A stretch of 64,000 bases of DNA from Saccharothrix sp. NRRL B-16314 (GTDB taxonomy: Bacteria > Actinomycetota > Actinomycetes > Mycobacteriales > Pseudonocardiaceae), in contig NZ_JNXC01000032.1 of assembly GCF_000716595.1 (NCBI RefSeq), forward strand, positions 1-64,000. Reading direction: 5' to 3'. The notes below the pieces were generated by a model, which was given only the letters and a program-made list of their open reading frames with translations, was not told the origin of the DNA and did no database searches. This document shows, one piece after another, positions 1 to 9,840 of the stretch; positions within the stretch are counted from its first letter, which is position 1, and each line of letters begins with the position of its first letter. A program made the position numbers and the translations under genes.

Positions 1-1283
<1,283 letters not shown>

Positions 1284-2339
1284 CTACGCGGGCGGCCCGG
1301 CGGTGCTGGCGCGCAAGACGAGGCGGGTCGGGACGAGCGTCGTGCCGGGACCGACCGGTTCGTTGCGGACCTGGCGCACGACGCGTTCCACGCAGCGGCG
1401 GCCGACCTCGGTGAAGTCCTGGTGCACGGTGGTGAGCGGCGGCACGAAGGAGCCGGAGTCGGGGATGTCGTCGAAGCCGACGACGCTCACGTCGCGCGGC
1501 ACGACCTTGCCCTTCTCGTGGAACGCCCGCAGCAGCCCCAACGCCATCTGGTCGTTGGCCGCGAACACGGCCGTGCAGTCGGGCTCGCCGGCCAGCGCCA
1601 GACCGGCGCGGTACCCGGACTCGGCGGACCAGTCGCCGCGTGACAGCGGCGGGACGACCCGGCCGGCCCCTTCGAGTTCCGTCCGCCACGCCGTCGCGCG
1701 CCGCTCGGCCGCGAACGACTCCTCCGGCCCGGCCACGTGCCACACCGTGCGGTGGCCGAGGTCGAGCAGGTGGCGCACGGCCTGCCGGGCGCCGTCGACC
1801 TGGTCGGTGTCCACGACGGTGTAGCGGTCGTCCGCGTCGGAGTCCACGACGACGACCGGCACGCCCGCCGGCAGGCTCACCGTGGCGGCGTCGAGCAGGT
1901 GGATCTCCATGATCACGATCACCGCGTCGACGGCCAGCTCGCCGAGCCGGGTGAACGCGCCGAGCACGCCGTCCCGGGTGGGCACGGCGACCGGGATGAG
2001 CGTGATCGCGTAGCCCTCCTCGGCGGCCTGGTCCACGATCGCTTCGAGGGTCCGGCTGTTCCCGACGGACGACAGCGTGAACAGGATGACGCCGATCGTG
2101 CGGAACTGGCCGTACTTCAGCGCGCGGGCCGCGCTGTTGGGGCGGTACCCCAACTCCCGCATGGCTGCCAGCACCTGTTCGCGGGTCGAGCCGACGACGC
2201 TCGGATGGCCGTTGGACACGCGCGAGACGGTCTGCGCCGACACACCGGCGCGGCGGGCGACGTCCGCCATCGACACCCGACGAGCAGGGCGTCCGGGTGG
2301 ATCAGTCGGCCCTTCGGCCGCCGGCCTGGTCAGGCTCAC
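1284..2339 (-). CDS. LacI-family transcriptional regulator
   Basis: Sugar-responsive DNA-binding repressor of the LacI/GalR family. An N-terminal helix-turn-helix (MADVARRAGVSAQTVSRV, residues about 24-41) is followed by a periplasmic-binding-protein-like ligand domain. In that domain GVPVVVVDSDADD, VAGPEESF and FAANDQMALGLLRAF are typical family segments. I chose the GTG at 2339 because GGAAGGGAG lies nine bases upstream; this gives 351 residues. An upstream GTG at 2393 and a later GTG about 20 codons in are alternatives. The family usually autoregulates, and a palindrome of LacI-operator type lies upstream at 2405-2422. The next gene on the strand is the xylanase, so control of xylan or xylo-oligosaccharide use is a reasonable inference. 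The ligand cannot be read from the sequence. Confidence 0.93.
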   Translation of the reverse strand: MSLTRPAAEGPTDPPGRPARRVSMADVARRAGVSAQTVSRVSNGHPSVVGSTREQVLAAMRELGYRPNSAARALKYGQFRTIGVILFTLSSVGNSRTLEAIVDQAAEEGYAITLIPVAVPTRDGVLGAFTRLGELAVDAVIVIMEIHLLDAATVSLPAGVPVVVVDSDADDRYTVVDTDQVDGARQAVRHLLDLGHRTVWHVAGPEESFAAERRATAWRTELEGAGRVVPPLSRGDWSAESGYRAGLALAGEPDCTAVFAANDQMALGLLRAFHEKGKVVPRDVSVVGFDDIPDSGSFVPPLTTVHQDFTEVGRRCVERVVRQVRNEPVGPGTTLVPTRLVLRASTAGPPA

Positions 2340-2404
2340 GCTCGACTGCTCCCTTCCGCGCCGAGCCTTGACGCCACGGCACCGCGCCGCCACTATAGCG
2401 CCGC

Positions 2405-2422
2405 CATGTTTGCGTAAACATG
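2405..2422. promoter_or_regulatory. LacI-type operator palindrome
   Basis: A perfect inverted repeat, CATGTTT and AAACATG, separated by GCGT. It contains the TGTTTRCGYAAACA core typical of LacI-family operators. It lies about 65 bp upstream of the preferred regulator start and inside the G+C-poorer promoter region, so autoregulation is the simplest reading. No second full copy was found in front of the xylanase. Confidence 0.7.
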
Positions 2423-2488
2423 AAGTCTTGGTCGATCACACCGCAGCGTCGACCACGGCCCGGTCCGCGGTGATCGGCGCGGGCGGTG

Positions 2489-3082
2489 TCAGGCCGGGGG
2501 CAGCCGGTCGAGGGCGAGCAGGAGCAGCGACTCCAGTGCCGGACAGCGGTCCTCGGGGCCCTGCTTGACTGCCAGCACCGCCAGCAGCGCCGGCCTGTCG
2601 TCCGGGACCTCGACCGGTTCGCGGAGCAGGACCTTGATCATGCAGACCTCGCCACCACCGCCGCGCCGCGCGGGGTTGCCGTCGAGGACGATCCGCTCCC
2701 CCAACCACGCGACCGCCTTCGGCGTCTGGATCACCAGACCGGAGTCGGGGACGCCCTTCGCGTCGGTGGTGCCGCCGAGCGGCCACGTGCACTTGTCCGG
2801 CCCGGTCGCGATGCCCTCCACCGCCTGGACGCCCGTGGCCGCAGTGATCTCCAGGGCGGTGAGGAGGCCGCACAGGTCGTCGGCGGGGACGGTCTGCTTG
2901 GGGCGGTCGACCTCCTCGGCCCACATCTCCGCCTGGTCGGGGGGCAGGGAGGGCGGGACGGTGCGCGTCGACGACGACGGAGGAGCGGCGGCGGGTTCGG
3001 CGGGCGCGGCCGAGCAGCCCGCTACGAGAGCGAAGGCCACCAGCGCCGCTGCCGATGCCGGGAAGGCGGCGTGGCGGGTCAT
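2489..3082 (-). CDS. DUF3558-like lipoprotein
   Basis: Predicted membrane-anchored lipoprotein of about 197 residues. The ATG at 3082 gives a short signal peptide ending in the lipobox VAGC. A low-complexity Ala/Pro/Ser spacer follows. The mature part has paired cysteines (DLCGLLTALEI, DKCTWPL) and ends with EDRCPALESLL. This spacing of CGLL, KCTW and late Cys resembles DUF3558-type lipoproteins of actinobacteria, whose function is unknown. An in-frame upstream start would put residues before the signal peptide and is less likely. The gene stands alone between the lacI operator region and htpG, with an 84-bp gap to htpG on the same strand. Confidence 0.8.
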   Translation of the reverse strand: MTRHAAFPASAAALVAFALVAGCSAAPAEPAAAPPSSSTRTVPPSLPPDQAEMWAEEVDRPKQTVPADDLCGLLTALEITAATGVQAVEGIATGPDKCTWPLGGTTDAKGVPDSGLVIQTPKAVAWLGERIVLDGNPARRGGGGEVCMIKVLLREPVEVPDDRPALLAVLAVKQGPEDRCPALESLLLLALDRLPPA

Positions 3083-3166
3083 GATCGGCACTGTAACCGC
3101 CCTGCCGCCAGGCAACCGCGTCGGTGGAGCCCCCGGTCCGGAGGCTCCACCGACGCGGGGTCCACC

Positions 3167-5035
3167 TCAGAGGCCGCGTTCCAGGTGGTCCGCCATCAGC
3201 CTGACGAAACGGGACGGGTCGGGGAGGTCGCCGCCCTCCGCGAGCAGCGCCATGCCGTGCAGCAGCTCGGCGGACTCGGCCAGCCGGCTGTGGTCGTCGT
3301 TCCCGGCGAACGCCGTGTGCAGCCTGGTGACCAGGGCGTGGCCGGGGTTGAGCTCCAGCACCCGCTTCACCGGCGGCAGCTCCTGCCCCATCGCCCGGTA
3401 CATCTTCTCCAGGGTCGGGGTCAGGTCGTGGGCGTCGCCGACCACGCAGGCGGGCGAGGTGGTGAGGCGCGAGGACAGCCGCACCTCCTTGACCCGGTCG
3501 GTCAGCGTGGTCGTCATCCACGCCAGGAAGTCGGCGAAGTCCTTCTGCCGCTCCTCCGCCTGGGCCTTTTCCTCCTCCGTCTCCAGGTCGACCTGCCCCT
3601 TGGCGATCGACTGGAACGCCTTCCCCTGGTAACCGGGCACGGCGTCGACCCACATCTCGTCGATCGGGTCGGTGAGGATCAGCACCTCGAAGCCCTTGGC
3701 GCGCAGCGCTTCCAGGTGCGGCGAGTTCTCCACGGTCGCCCGCGAGTCACCCGTCATGTAGTAGATGTGCTGCTGGTCGTCCTTCATCCGCTCGACGTAC
3801 TGCGCGAGCGTGGTCGGCCGCTCGGCGTCATCGGTCGAGGCGAACGACGCGACGTCGAGGATGGCGTCCTGGTTCTCGGTGTCGCTGAGCAGGCCTTCCT
3901 TGACCGCCGCGCCGAACTCGCGCCAGAACGTCTCGTACGACTCGGGCTTGTCCGCCATCAGGGACTTGACGGTGGACAGCACCTTCTTCACCAGCCGGCG
4001 GCGCACGCTCTGGATCTGGCGGTCGTGCTGGAGGATCTCCCGCGACACGTTCAGCGACAGGTCGTGCGCGTCCACGACGCCCTTGACGAACCGGAGGTAC
4101 TCCGGCATCAGCTCTTCGCAGTTCTCCATGATGAAGACCCGCTTGACGTAGAGCTGCACGCCGCGCTTGCGCTCGCGCATGAACAGGTCGAGCGGCGCCT
4201 GCGACGGGATGAACAGCAGCGCCTGGTACTCGAAGACCCCCTCGCCGTGCATGCGGATGGTTTCGAGCGGCTTGTTCCAGTCGTGGCTGACGTGCCGGTA
4301 GAACTCGGCGTACTCGTCCTCGGTGACGTCGGAGGCCGGGCGCGCCCACAGGGCCTTGCGGGAGTTGATCGTGGCGGGCTCGGCGCCGTCCTCGGTCGCC
4401 ATCCGGATCGGCCACGTGATGAAGTCCGCGTACCGCTTGACGACTTCCTTGATCTTCGCGGTGGACGTGTAGTCGGCGAGGTGGTCCTCGCTGTCCGCCG
4501 GCTTGAGGTGCAGGGTCACCGAGGTGCCCTGCGGCACGTCGGCGACGTCCTCGATCGTGTAGGTGCCCTCACCGCTCGACTCCCACCGGACGCCCTCCGC
4601 CGAACGCGGGTGCTTCGTCACCAGCGTGACCTTGTCCGCGACCATGAACGACGAGTAGAAGCCGATGCCGAACTGCCCGATCAGGTCCTGCGACGCGGCG
4701 GCGTCCTTCGTCTCGCGCAGCTTGTCCAGGAACTCGGCCGTGCCGGACTTGGCGATCGTGCCGATCAGCCCGATGACGTCCTCGCGGGTCATGCCGATGC
4801 CGTTGTCCCGGATGGTGAGCTCGCGCGCCTCCCGGTCCACCTCGATGGCCACGTGGAGGTCCGACGTGTCCGCGACGAGGTCCTTGTCGCGGAACGTCTC
4901 CAGCCTCAGCTTGTCCAACGCGTCCGAGGCGTTCGACACCAGTTCGCGCAGGAACGTGTCCTTGTTCGAGTAGACCGAGTGGATCATCAGTCGGAGCAGC
5001 TGACGTGCCTCCGACTGGAACTCGAGCGTTTCCAC
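3167..5035 (-). CDS. htpG: Molecular chaperone HtpG (Hsp90)
   Basis: Cytoplasmic ATP-dependent Hsp90 chaperone that remodels late folding intermediates. The N-terminal GHKL ATPase shows the N-box ([14 protein letters not shown]), the [10 protein letters not shown] motif and the [13 protein letters not shown] lid/glycine-rich segment. The middle and C-terminal domains ([35 protein letters not shown] region) follow in normal order. The GTG at 5035 is preferred: AAGGA lies five bases before it and the protein then begins [14 protein letters not shown], the usual HtpG start. Length is 622 residues, full for the family. It is divergent from the RNA-repair operon across a 138-bp region that must hold both promoters. 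I see no CIRCE element there. Confidence 0.97.
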
Positions 5036-5173
5036 GTTCGTCCTTTCTGTCCTACCGCCGTCGACCCGTGATCGTATCCGTTCTCCCGGTGGCCGGGTGC
5101 GGTGTGGAAAACCGGTCGGCCATCCGTGGTGCCGATCTCTATGGTTCTCCCTGATCGAGTGGTGGGAGGGGTC

Positions 5174-6835
5174 ATGCGCACGCCGTACCCGCGCACGCCG
5201 CACCTCCCGTGGTCGCCAGGGGTGTCGGCGGACGACGTGCGGATCGCCGACCTGGGGCGGCTGCGCGGCCGTGAAGTGGTGGTCACCGAGAAGCTGGACG
5301 GGGAGAACACCACCCTGTACGCGGACGGGGTGCACGCGCGGTCGCTCGATTCGGCGCACCACCCGTCCCGGTCGTGGGTCAAGGGGCTCCAGGGCCGGAT
5401 CGGGTCACGGCTGCCGCGCGGGTGGCGCGTCTGCGGTGAGAACGTCTACGCCCGTCACTCGATCGGCTATTCGGACCTGGCGAGCTGGTTCTACGGGTTC
5501 TCCGTGTGGGACGGCGACCGCTGCCTCGACTGGGACCGCACGGTGCGCTTCCTGCGGGACGTGGGTGTGCCCGCTCCCCCGGTGCTGTGGCGCGGGGTGT
5601 TCGACGAGCGGGCGCTCCGGAAGCTGCGGGTCGACACCGAGCGGCAGGAGGGCTTCGTCGTGCGGACCGTCGACGGGTTCCCGCGCGCGGAGTTCGGGCA
5701 GCGGGTGGCGAAGTGGGTGCGCGCCCGGCACGTGCGGACCGACCAGCACTGGATGACGGCACCGGTGGTCGAGAACGGGCTCGGCCCGGCGTCGGTGCTG
5801 TGGGACGTGCGGTCCGGTGCGCCGTTCGACGCCGCGGCCCTGTTCTCGGCGGTCGGTGTCGCGGGTGATGCGGAGCCGGCGCTGGCCGTGTGCGCCGGTG
5901 GGACAGGCGACGCGCGGCTCGCCGCCGTCCTGGCGGCCGGGTTGCACCGGGTTCGACGCGGACGGGTGATGCCCTTGCTGGCGGGGCCGGTCGGGGTCGG
6001 GGTGGCACGGCGCGTGGGTGATCTCGTGGGCCTGCACCGCCTGCTGCACGAGCCGTTCCCCGACGAGGCGCGCCGGGCGGGGTTGCTGCGCATGTCGACG
6101 GCCGTCGACCTGGACGTGCTGCACGCCGTGTCGGCCGCCGTCTCCGACGACCGCGCCGCGCGTAACCAGGTGGCCTGGTCCGCGCTGCACGCCGAGGAAG
6201 TCGGGTCGTGGGAGCGGCTGCGCGCGGGGTTGCGGGAGCGGCTGGGGCACGGCCCGGTCGGTGATCGGTGCTGGGCCGAGGCGCGGGACGCGAGCCTCCG
6301 GGCGGGGCGGGTGCTGGACGTGGCGGAAGCGGAGGCCGCGACCTGGCGGTGGCGCTCGGGTGACTTCCCGGCGTTGGTGCAGCTGGTGGGGCTCTCCGGG
6401 AGCGGCAAGACCACGTTCGCCGCCGGGCTGCCCGACGTGGACGAGCGCGTGTCGCTGGACGACCTGCGTGCCGACGCTGGTGACCGGGCCGACCAGCGGG
6501 CCAACGGCCGGGTGCTGCGCGCCGGGCTCGACCGGCTCGACGCGGCGCTGCGCGTCCACCGGACCGTGGTGTGGGACGCGACCTCGCTGGTCGACCAGCA
6601 GAGGTCGCTGGTGCACGCGGTCGCGCGGCGGCACGACGCGATGGTGACGCACGCGGTGGTGTTGGTGGACGAGCGCGAAGTGGCCCGGCGCAACGGGATG
6701 CGGGAGCACGCGGTGCCGGCGGCGGTTCTCGACGCGCAAGCACGCCGGTTCAGCCCGCCGTACCCGTGGCAGGCCCACCGGACCTGGTACGTCGGCGCGG
6801 ACGGCGCCTCCGCGCTCGACGAAGGGGACCTGTGA
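5174..6835 (+). CDS. RNA ligase - P-loop polynucleotide kinase fusion
   Basis: Bifunctional RNA-repair enzyme of 553 residues. Residues 1 to about 225 form an ATP-dependent RNA ligase nucleotidyltransferase domain. Motif I is EKLDGEN with the adenylated lysine K40; YGFSVWDG, EGFVVR and AKWVR match the later ligase motifs. A helical linker (about 230-395) has no assignable fold; it could be a degenerate HD-like region. Residues about 400-553 form a P-loop kinase (GLSGSGKTT, K412) with the DATSL and RNGMREHAVP segments seen in T4-type 5'-OH polynucleotide kinases. Expected roles are phosphorylation of 5'-OH RNA ends and sealing to 3'-OH ends. Start ATG 5174 follows GGGAGGGG closely; an in-frame ATG at 5141 is possible. 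The stop overlaps the next start (TGATG), so translation is coupled. Confidence 0.88.
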   Translation: MRTPYPRTPHLPWSPGVSADDVRIADLGRLRGREVVVTEKLDGENTTLYADGVHARSLDSAHHPSRSWVKGLQGRIGSRLPRGWRVCGENVYARHSIGYSDLASWFYGFSVWDGDRCLDWDRTVRFLRDVGVPAPPVLWRGVFDERALRKLRVDTERQEGFVVRTVDGFPRAEFGQRVAKWVRARHVRTDQHWMTAPVVENGLGPASVLWDVRSGAPFDAAALFSAVGVAGDAEPALAVCAGGTGDARLAAVLAAGLHRVRRGRVMPLLAGPVGVGVARRVGDLVGLHRLLHEPFPDEARRAGLLRMSTAVDLDVLHAVSAAVSDDRAARNQVAWSALHAEEVGSWERLRAGLRERLGHGPVGDRCWAEARDASLRAGRVLDVAEAEAATWRWRSGDFPALVQLVGLSGSGKTTFAAGLPDVDERVSLDDLRADAGDRADQRANGRVLRAGLDRLDAALRVHRTVVWDATSLVDQQRSLVHAVARRHDAMVTHAVVLVDEREVARRNGMREHAVPAAVLDAQARRFSPPYPWQAHRTWYVGADGASALDEGDL

Positions 6836-9471
6836 TGCGCACCAGCGAAGAGGTCTACCACCGGATCCGCTGGGACCCGCGGTTCGACCCGGCCCGGTTC
6901 GTGTTCGGCGTGCAACAGCGTGGCGCCAGGCCGAAGCGGGTCGCGCTGTCGTCGTTCGTGCCGGGTGGCGAGGTGCCGTGGCACCGGGTGCTGTTCGTGG
7001 AGGCCGACGGCGAGGTGGTCTGGGACCGGGCCACCGGACTCGACCGCGTCGGTTCGTCGGGCGCCGGGCGAGTGCGTGCCCCGCGCCGGTTGCGCGCACC
7101 GGTGTTCACCGCCGGCACGCCACACGCCTGGGACAACGGTTGGGTGCCCGCCGAACCGGTGGGGACGACCGTGGAGACCGTGCGGGTGTTGACGTGGAAC
7201 GTGCTGTGGGACCGCTACGACAGCGACCGCATCGACACGGCCCGCCGCCGTCCGCTGCTGTTCGCCGAGCTGGCGGCGGCCGACGCGGACGTGATCGCGT
7301 TGCAGGAGGTCGAGCCGGAGCTGCTCGTCGCGCTCCTCGCCCAGCCGTGGGTGCGCCAGAGCTACACCGTCGACGTCGACCCGCTCGGCCCGGACGTCGA
7401 CCGCACGGGTGTGGTGGTGTTGAGCCGGCTGCCCGTGATCGAGGCCGGTCGGTTGTCGCTCGGTGCGCACAAGGCCGTCGCCGCGGTCGTCGTGGAGACC
7501 GCCGGCGGGCCGCTCGTGGTCGCCGCCACGCACCTGACCAGCGACCACACCGCCAACGGTCCGTCGAAGCGGCGGGCGCAGCTGGTGCGGGTGGCCGAGG
7601 CGTTCGCCGGGGTCGAGGGCGAGGTGCTGCTGGTCGGGGACTTCAACGACGGCGGACGGCGGCCGGCCGAGGTGCTCGGGATGCGGGACACCTGGCTGGA
7701 AGCGCGGTCCGACGAGCCGCCGACGTTCGACCCCGTGGCGAATCCCCTGGCCGCTGTCTCGTCGCTGTCGGGCCGCGCCTCGCGACTCGACCGGGTGTTC
7801 GTGCGCGGCCGGCTGCGGTGCGTCGGGACCGAACTCCTGGGCACCGAGTCCACCGACGGCCTGTTCGTGAGCGATCACTACGGGGTGCTGGCGAGCCTGG
7901 CGCCCTCCGTGCCGTCCGGCTCGCTGGACTCGGAACCGACCCCGCGCACGGCCGTGGTGTGGCTGCCGGGGCCGTGGGAGGAGGTCGAGCGCGTCCGCCG
8001 TGACCACGACCCGCGCGCCGACCGGTGGCCGCCCCACGTGACCGTGCTGTTCGGGTTCGTCCCGGAATCCGACTTCGACCAGGCCGTGCCGCTGCTGTCC
8101 GAGGCGGTGGCGGAGGTGCCGGCGTTCCCGGTGCGGGTGGCGGGGGTGCGTTCGTTCGGGCAGGACGTGGTGTGGCTCGACCCGGCGGCGGCGGGCGTCA
8201 CGCCGTGGACGGCGCTGCACGACGCGGTGCGGCGGCGGTTCCCCGGCTGCCGGAGCCGTGACCGCTTCACCCCGCACCTGACGGTCGGCGGGTCCGCACG
8301 CGCGGCCGAGCGGATCGGCGAGTGGTCGGGGCGGGTGGACGAGGTGGTGGTGCTGTCGCGCCGGGGCGACGGCCCGATGCTCCCGCGCGCGGCGGTCGCG
8401 TTGGGGACCGGTGAGGTGCGGTGGTTCGAGGAGCCCGCGAGTGAAGCGGGACCGTCACTGGACGCGGTGGCCGAACGCGTTGCCCGCGCGTTGACCCCCG
8501 CGTTGGACGTGGTGCACGTGGTCGGGTCGCGGCGGATGGGCTGTGGCCTGCCCGACGCGGACCTGGACCTGGTCGTCGTGGCGGCGGATCCGACGACCGT
8601 GGCCGACCGGGTGGCCGCCGCGCTGCCGGGGGTGGCGGTTCGACCGGTGATCGGCGCCCGGACGCCGGGGTTCCGGATGGCCGTGGACGGGCTGGACGTG
8701 GACCTCGCGGTGGTGGCCGGCGGTGCGGCGGACCGCGAGGTGGCGATGAGCGCGATCTCGGACGCGGACGCGGTGTCGGCGGCGGTCGGGGGTCGGGTCG
8801 ACGAGTTCCGACGTCTTGCCCGTGAGGTGAAGAGGTGGGCTCGGGCACGCGGGTTGGACTCGGCGCCGTTCGGAGGTGTCCCGGGTCTCGGCTGGTCGGT
8901 GCTCGCGGCGAGGACCGTGCGCGACTGGGACGGCCCCGACCTGCTCGCCGGTTTCTTCACCCAGTGGGCCGCGTGGGACTGGCGCGACCCGATCGGTCTG
9001 GTCGCAGCACCCGCGAGCACCGGCGCTCCGGTGACGATCATGACCCCGACCGCTCCCGTGCGTTCCTGCACCGAGCAGGTCGGCCCCGGATTCCGGGACC
9101 TGCTGACGGCCGAGCTGTACCGGGCGTGGGAGATCGTGGCGGCCGGTGGACCCGGCCTGTCCGCCCCACCCGACGCGCACCGCACGCACGCCGCTTGGGC
9201 GTTGGTCACCGTGCCGCGCGGGCTCGTGGGTCCGGTGCGCGGCCGGATGCGTGCGCTGCTCACGGCGTTGGAGGTGGCGGGCGCACCGGACGCCCACGCT
9301 TGGCCCCGACCGGTCGGGCGGGAGCCGGACTCGGTGCGGTTCGCGATCGGCTTGGGCCGCCGTCCCGTGTCCGCCGCCGTGCTCGCCGAGGTGGTCGCGT
9401 CGTGGCGGAGCGGGCTGCGCGGTGTCGAGGTCGTCCGGGTCGGGAACGGCGATGTACCGACCCTGCGCTGA
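6835..9471 (+). CDS. MJ1316 / EEP / 2H phosphoesterase / poly(A)-polymerase-like RNA repair protein
   Basis: Multidomain RNA end-processing protein of 878 residues. Residues 1-75 match the MJ1316 (DUF504) module, proposed to recognise RNA cyclic-phosphate ends (EEVYHRIRWDPRFDP, EVPWHRVLFVEADGEVVWDR). About 118-360 is an endonuclease/exonuclease/phosphatase fold (LTWNVLWDRY, IALQEVEPE, GDFND, SDHYG). About 375-545 is a 2H phosphoesterase with paired H401-V-T and H481-L-T motifs, expected to open 2',3'-cyclic phosphates. About 550-870 is a beta-type nucleotidyltransferase (GS at 564-565, D576-L-D578, third acid in LDVDLAVV) followed by a poly(A)-polymerase-like helical domain (VKRWARARG, GVPGLGWSVLAA). 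Together with the overlapping ligase-kinase gene this supplies end recognition, healing, extension and sealing. Catalysis is inferred from motifs. Substrate is unknown, but a tRNA cluster faces the operon. Confidence 0.88.
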   Translation: MRTSEEVYHRIRWDPRFDPARFVFGVQQRGARPKRVALSSFVPGGEVPWHRVLFVEADGEVVWDRATGLDRVGSSGAGRVRAPRRLRAPVFTAGTPHAWDNGWVPAEPVGTTVETVRVLTWNVLWDRYDSDRIDTARRRPLLFAELAAADADVIALQEVEPELLVALLAQPWVRQSYTVDVDPLGPDVDRTGVVVLSRLPVIEAGRLSLGAHKAVAAVVVETAGGPLVVAATHLTSDHTANGPSKRRAQLVRVAEAFAGVEGEVLLVGDFNDGGRRPAEVLGMRDTWLEARSDEPPTFDPVANPLAAVSSLSGRASRLDRVFVRGRLRCVGTELLGTESTDGLFVSDHYGVLASLAPSVPSGSLDSEPTPRTAVVWLPGPWEEVERVRRDHDPRADRWPPHVTVLFGFVPESDFDQAVPLLSEAVAEVPAFPVRVAGVRSFGQDVVWLDPAAAGVTPWTALHDAVRRRFPGCRSRDRFTPHLTVGGSARAAERIGEWSGRVDEVVVLSRRGDGPMLPRAAVALGTGEVRWFEEPASEAGPSLDAVAERVARALTPALDVVHVVGSRRMGCGLPDADLDLVVVAADPTTVADRVAAALPGVAVRPVIGARTPGFRMAVDGLDVDLAVVAGGAADREVAMSAISDADAVSAAVGGRVDEFRRLAREVKRWARARGLDSAPFGGVPGLGWSVLAARTVRDWDGPDLLAGFFTQWAAWDWRDPIGLVAAPASTGAPVTIMTPTAPVRSCTEQVGPGFRDLLTAELYRAWEIVAAGGPGLSAPPDAHRTHAAWALVTVPRGLVGPVRGRMRALLTALEVAGAPDAHAWPRPVGREPDSVRFAIGLGRRPVSAAVLAEVVASWRSGLRGVEVVRVGNGDVPTLR

Positions 9472-9547
9472 GGCCCGTCCTGGGGTGGATCCGATCAGCG
9501 GTGGCCGGCGAACGGGCACGTCGAAGTCAGCTGGGCCGACACGGTGT

Positions 9548-9570
9548 CCGCCGCCCAGCCAGGGCGGCGG
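9548..9570. terminator. G+C-rich hairpin after the RNA-repair operon
   Basis: Perfect nine-base-pair inverted repeat (CCGCCGCCC, loop AGCCA, GGGCGGCGG), 77 bp after the repair operon stop. There is no T-tract, as is common for actinobacterial terminator hairpins. It probably ends the plus-strand transcript before it enters the opposing tRNA cluster. The remaining sequence from 9472 to 9631 holds no recognisable gene. Confidence 0.55.
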
Positions 9571-9631
9571 CGGTCCACGCGGCAGTCGGAGTCCTGTCCG
9601 CGCGGATCACCGACGTCACCACGGGCTGCCT

Positions 9632-9652
9632 GATCATCCGATACCGATGATC
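9632..9652 (-). terminator. Hairpin at the 3' end of the tRNA cluster
   Basis: Perfect seven-base-pair stem (GATCATC / GATGATC) with a seven-base loop. On the minus strand it lies three bases beyond the encoded CCA of the CAU tRNA-like gene. It is well placed to end the tRNA-cluster transcript or protect its 3' end. There is no T-tract. Confidence 0.5.
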
Positions 9653-9655
9653 CGC

Positions 9656-9727
9656 TGGTCGCGCGTCCTGGTGTCGATCCAGGCACTCCGGAGTTATGAG
9701 CTCCAGGTGGCCGCCGGGCCACGCGCG
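9656..9727 (-). tRNA. tRNA-like gene with CAU anticodon, degenerate D-arm, encoded CCA
   Basis: Cloverleaf-like gene of 69 nt plus encoded CCA. The acceptor stem CGCGCGT/ACGCGCG is perfectly paired with C1-G72 and discriminator A. The anticodon stem TGGAG/CTCCG (one wobble pair) encloses CTCATAA, giving anticodon CAU with the normal U33. The T-stem CCTGG/CCAGG is perfect, but the T-loop ATCGACA lacks the canonical TT at its start. The D-arm is reduced to GGCC, a four-base loop and GGCC, with no G18-G19 pair. This is not an ordinary tRNA-Met or tRNA-Ile2: tertiary D-loop/T-loop contacts look lost. It may be a decoy, a specialised substrate or a decaying gene. It is the last of three tRNA units on the minus strand. 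Confidence 0.7.
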
Positions 9728-9730
9728 TGA

Positions 9731-9756
9731 CCGCCCACCGCTGATCGGGTGGGCGG
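9731..9756 (-). other. Spacer hairpin between tRNA units
   Basis: Perfect nine-base-pair inverted repeat (CCGCCCACC, eight-base loop, GGTGGGCGG) filling the 34-bp gap between the GUG and CAU tRNA units. It could be a processing hairpin or a partial terminator that sets the ratio of the two tRNAs. Confidence 0.55.
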
Positions 9757-9761
9757 GGTCT

Positions 9762-9838
9762 TGGGGTGACCGACCGGACTCGCACCGGCTTCGACCAGAT
9801 CCACAATCTGGCGCCTCGTCTACTTCGGCTTCGGCCAC
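9762..9838 (-). tRNA. tRNA-His-like (GUG), encoded CCA, no G-1
   Basis: Cloverleaf with acceptor GTGGCCG/CGGTCAC (one G-T wobble), discriminator C73 and encoded CCA. The anticodon stem CCAGA/TCTGG encloses TTGTGGA, giving anticodon GUG (His) with U33. C73 is the histidine discriminator. However, the base before G1 is T, so the G-1 usually needed by histidyl-tRNA synthetase is not encoded. The D-stem is GCC/GGC with an 11-base loop lacking the normal AG...GG pattern, and the T-loop TGCGAGT has G at position 55. It starts two bases after the discriminator of the upstream GAC unit, so the two must be processed from one transcript. It may be aminoacylatable only after G-1 addition, or not at all. 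Confidence 0.82.
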
Positions 9839-9840
9839 AG

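Noticed and set aside
2486..5071. Long plus-strand open frames over htpG and the lipoprotein gene
   Set aside because: They are antisense shadows caused by high G+C; HtpG motifs on the minus strand are unambiguous.
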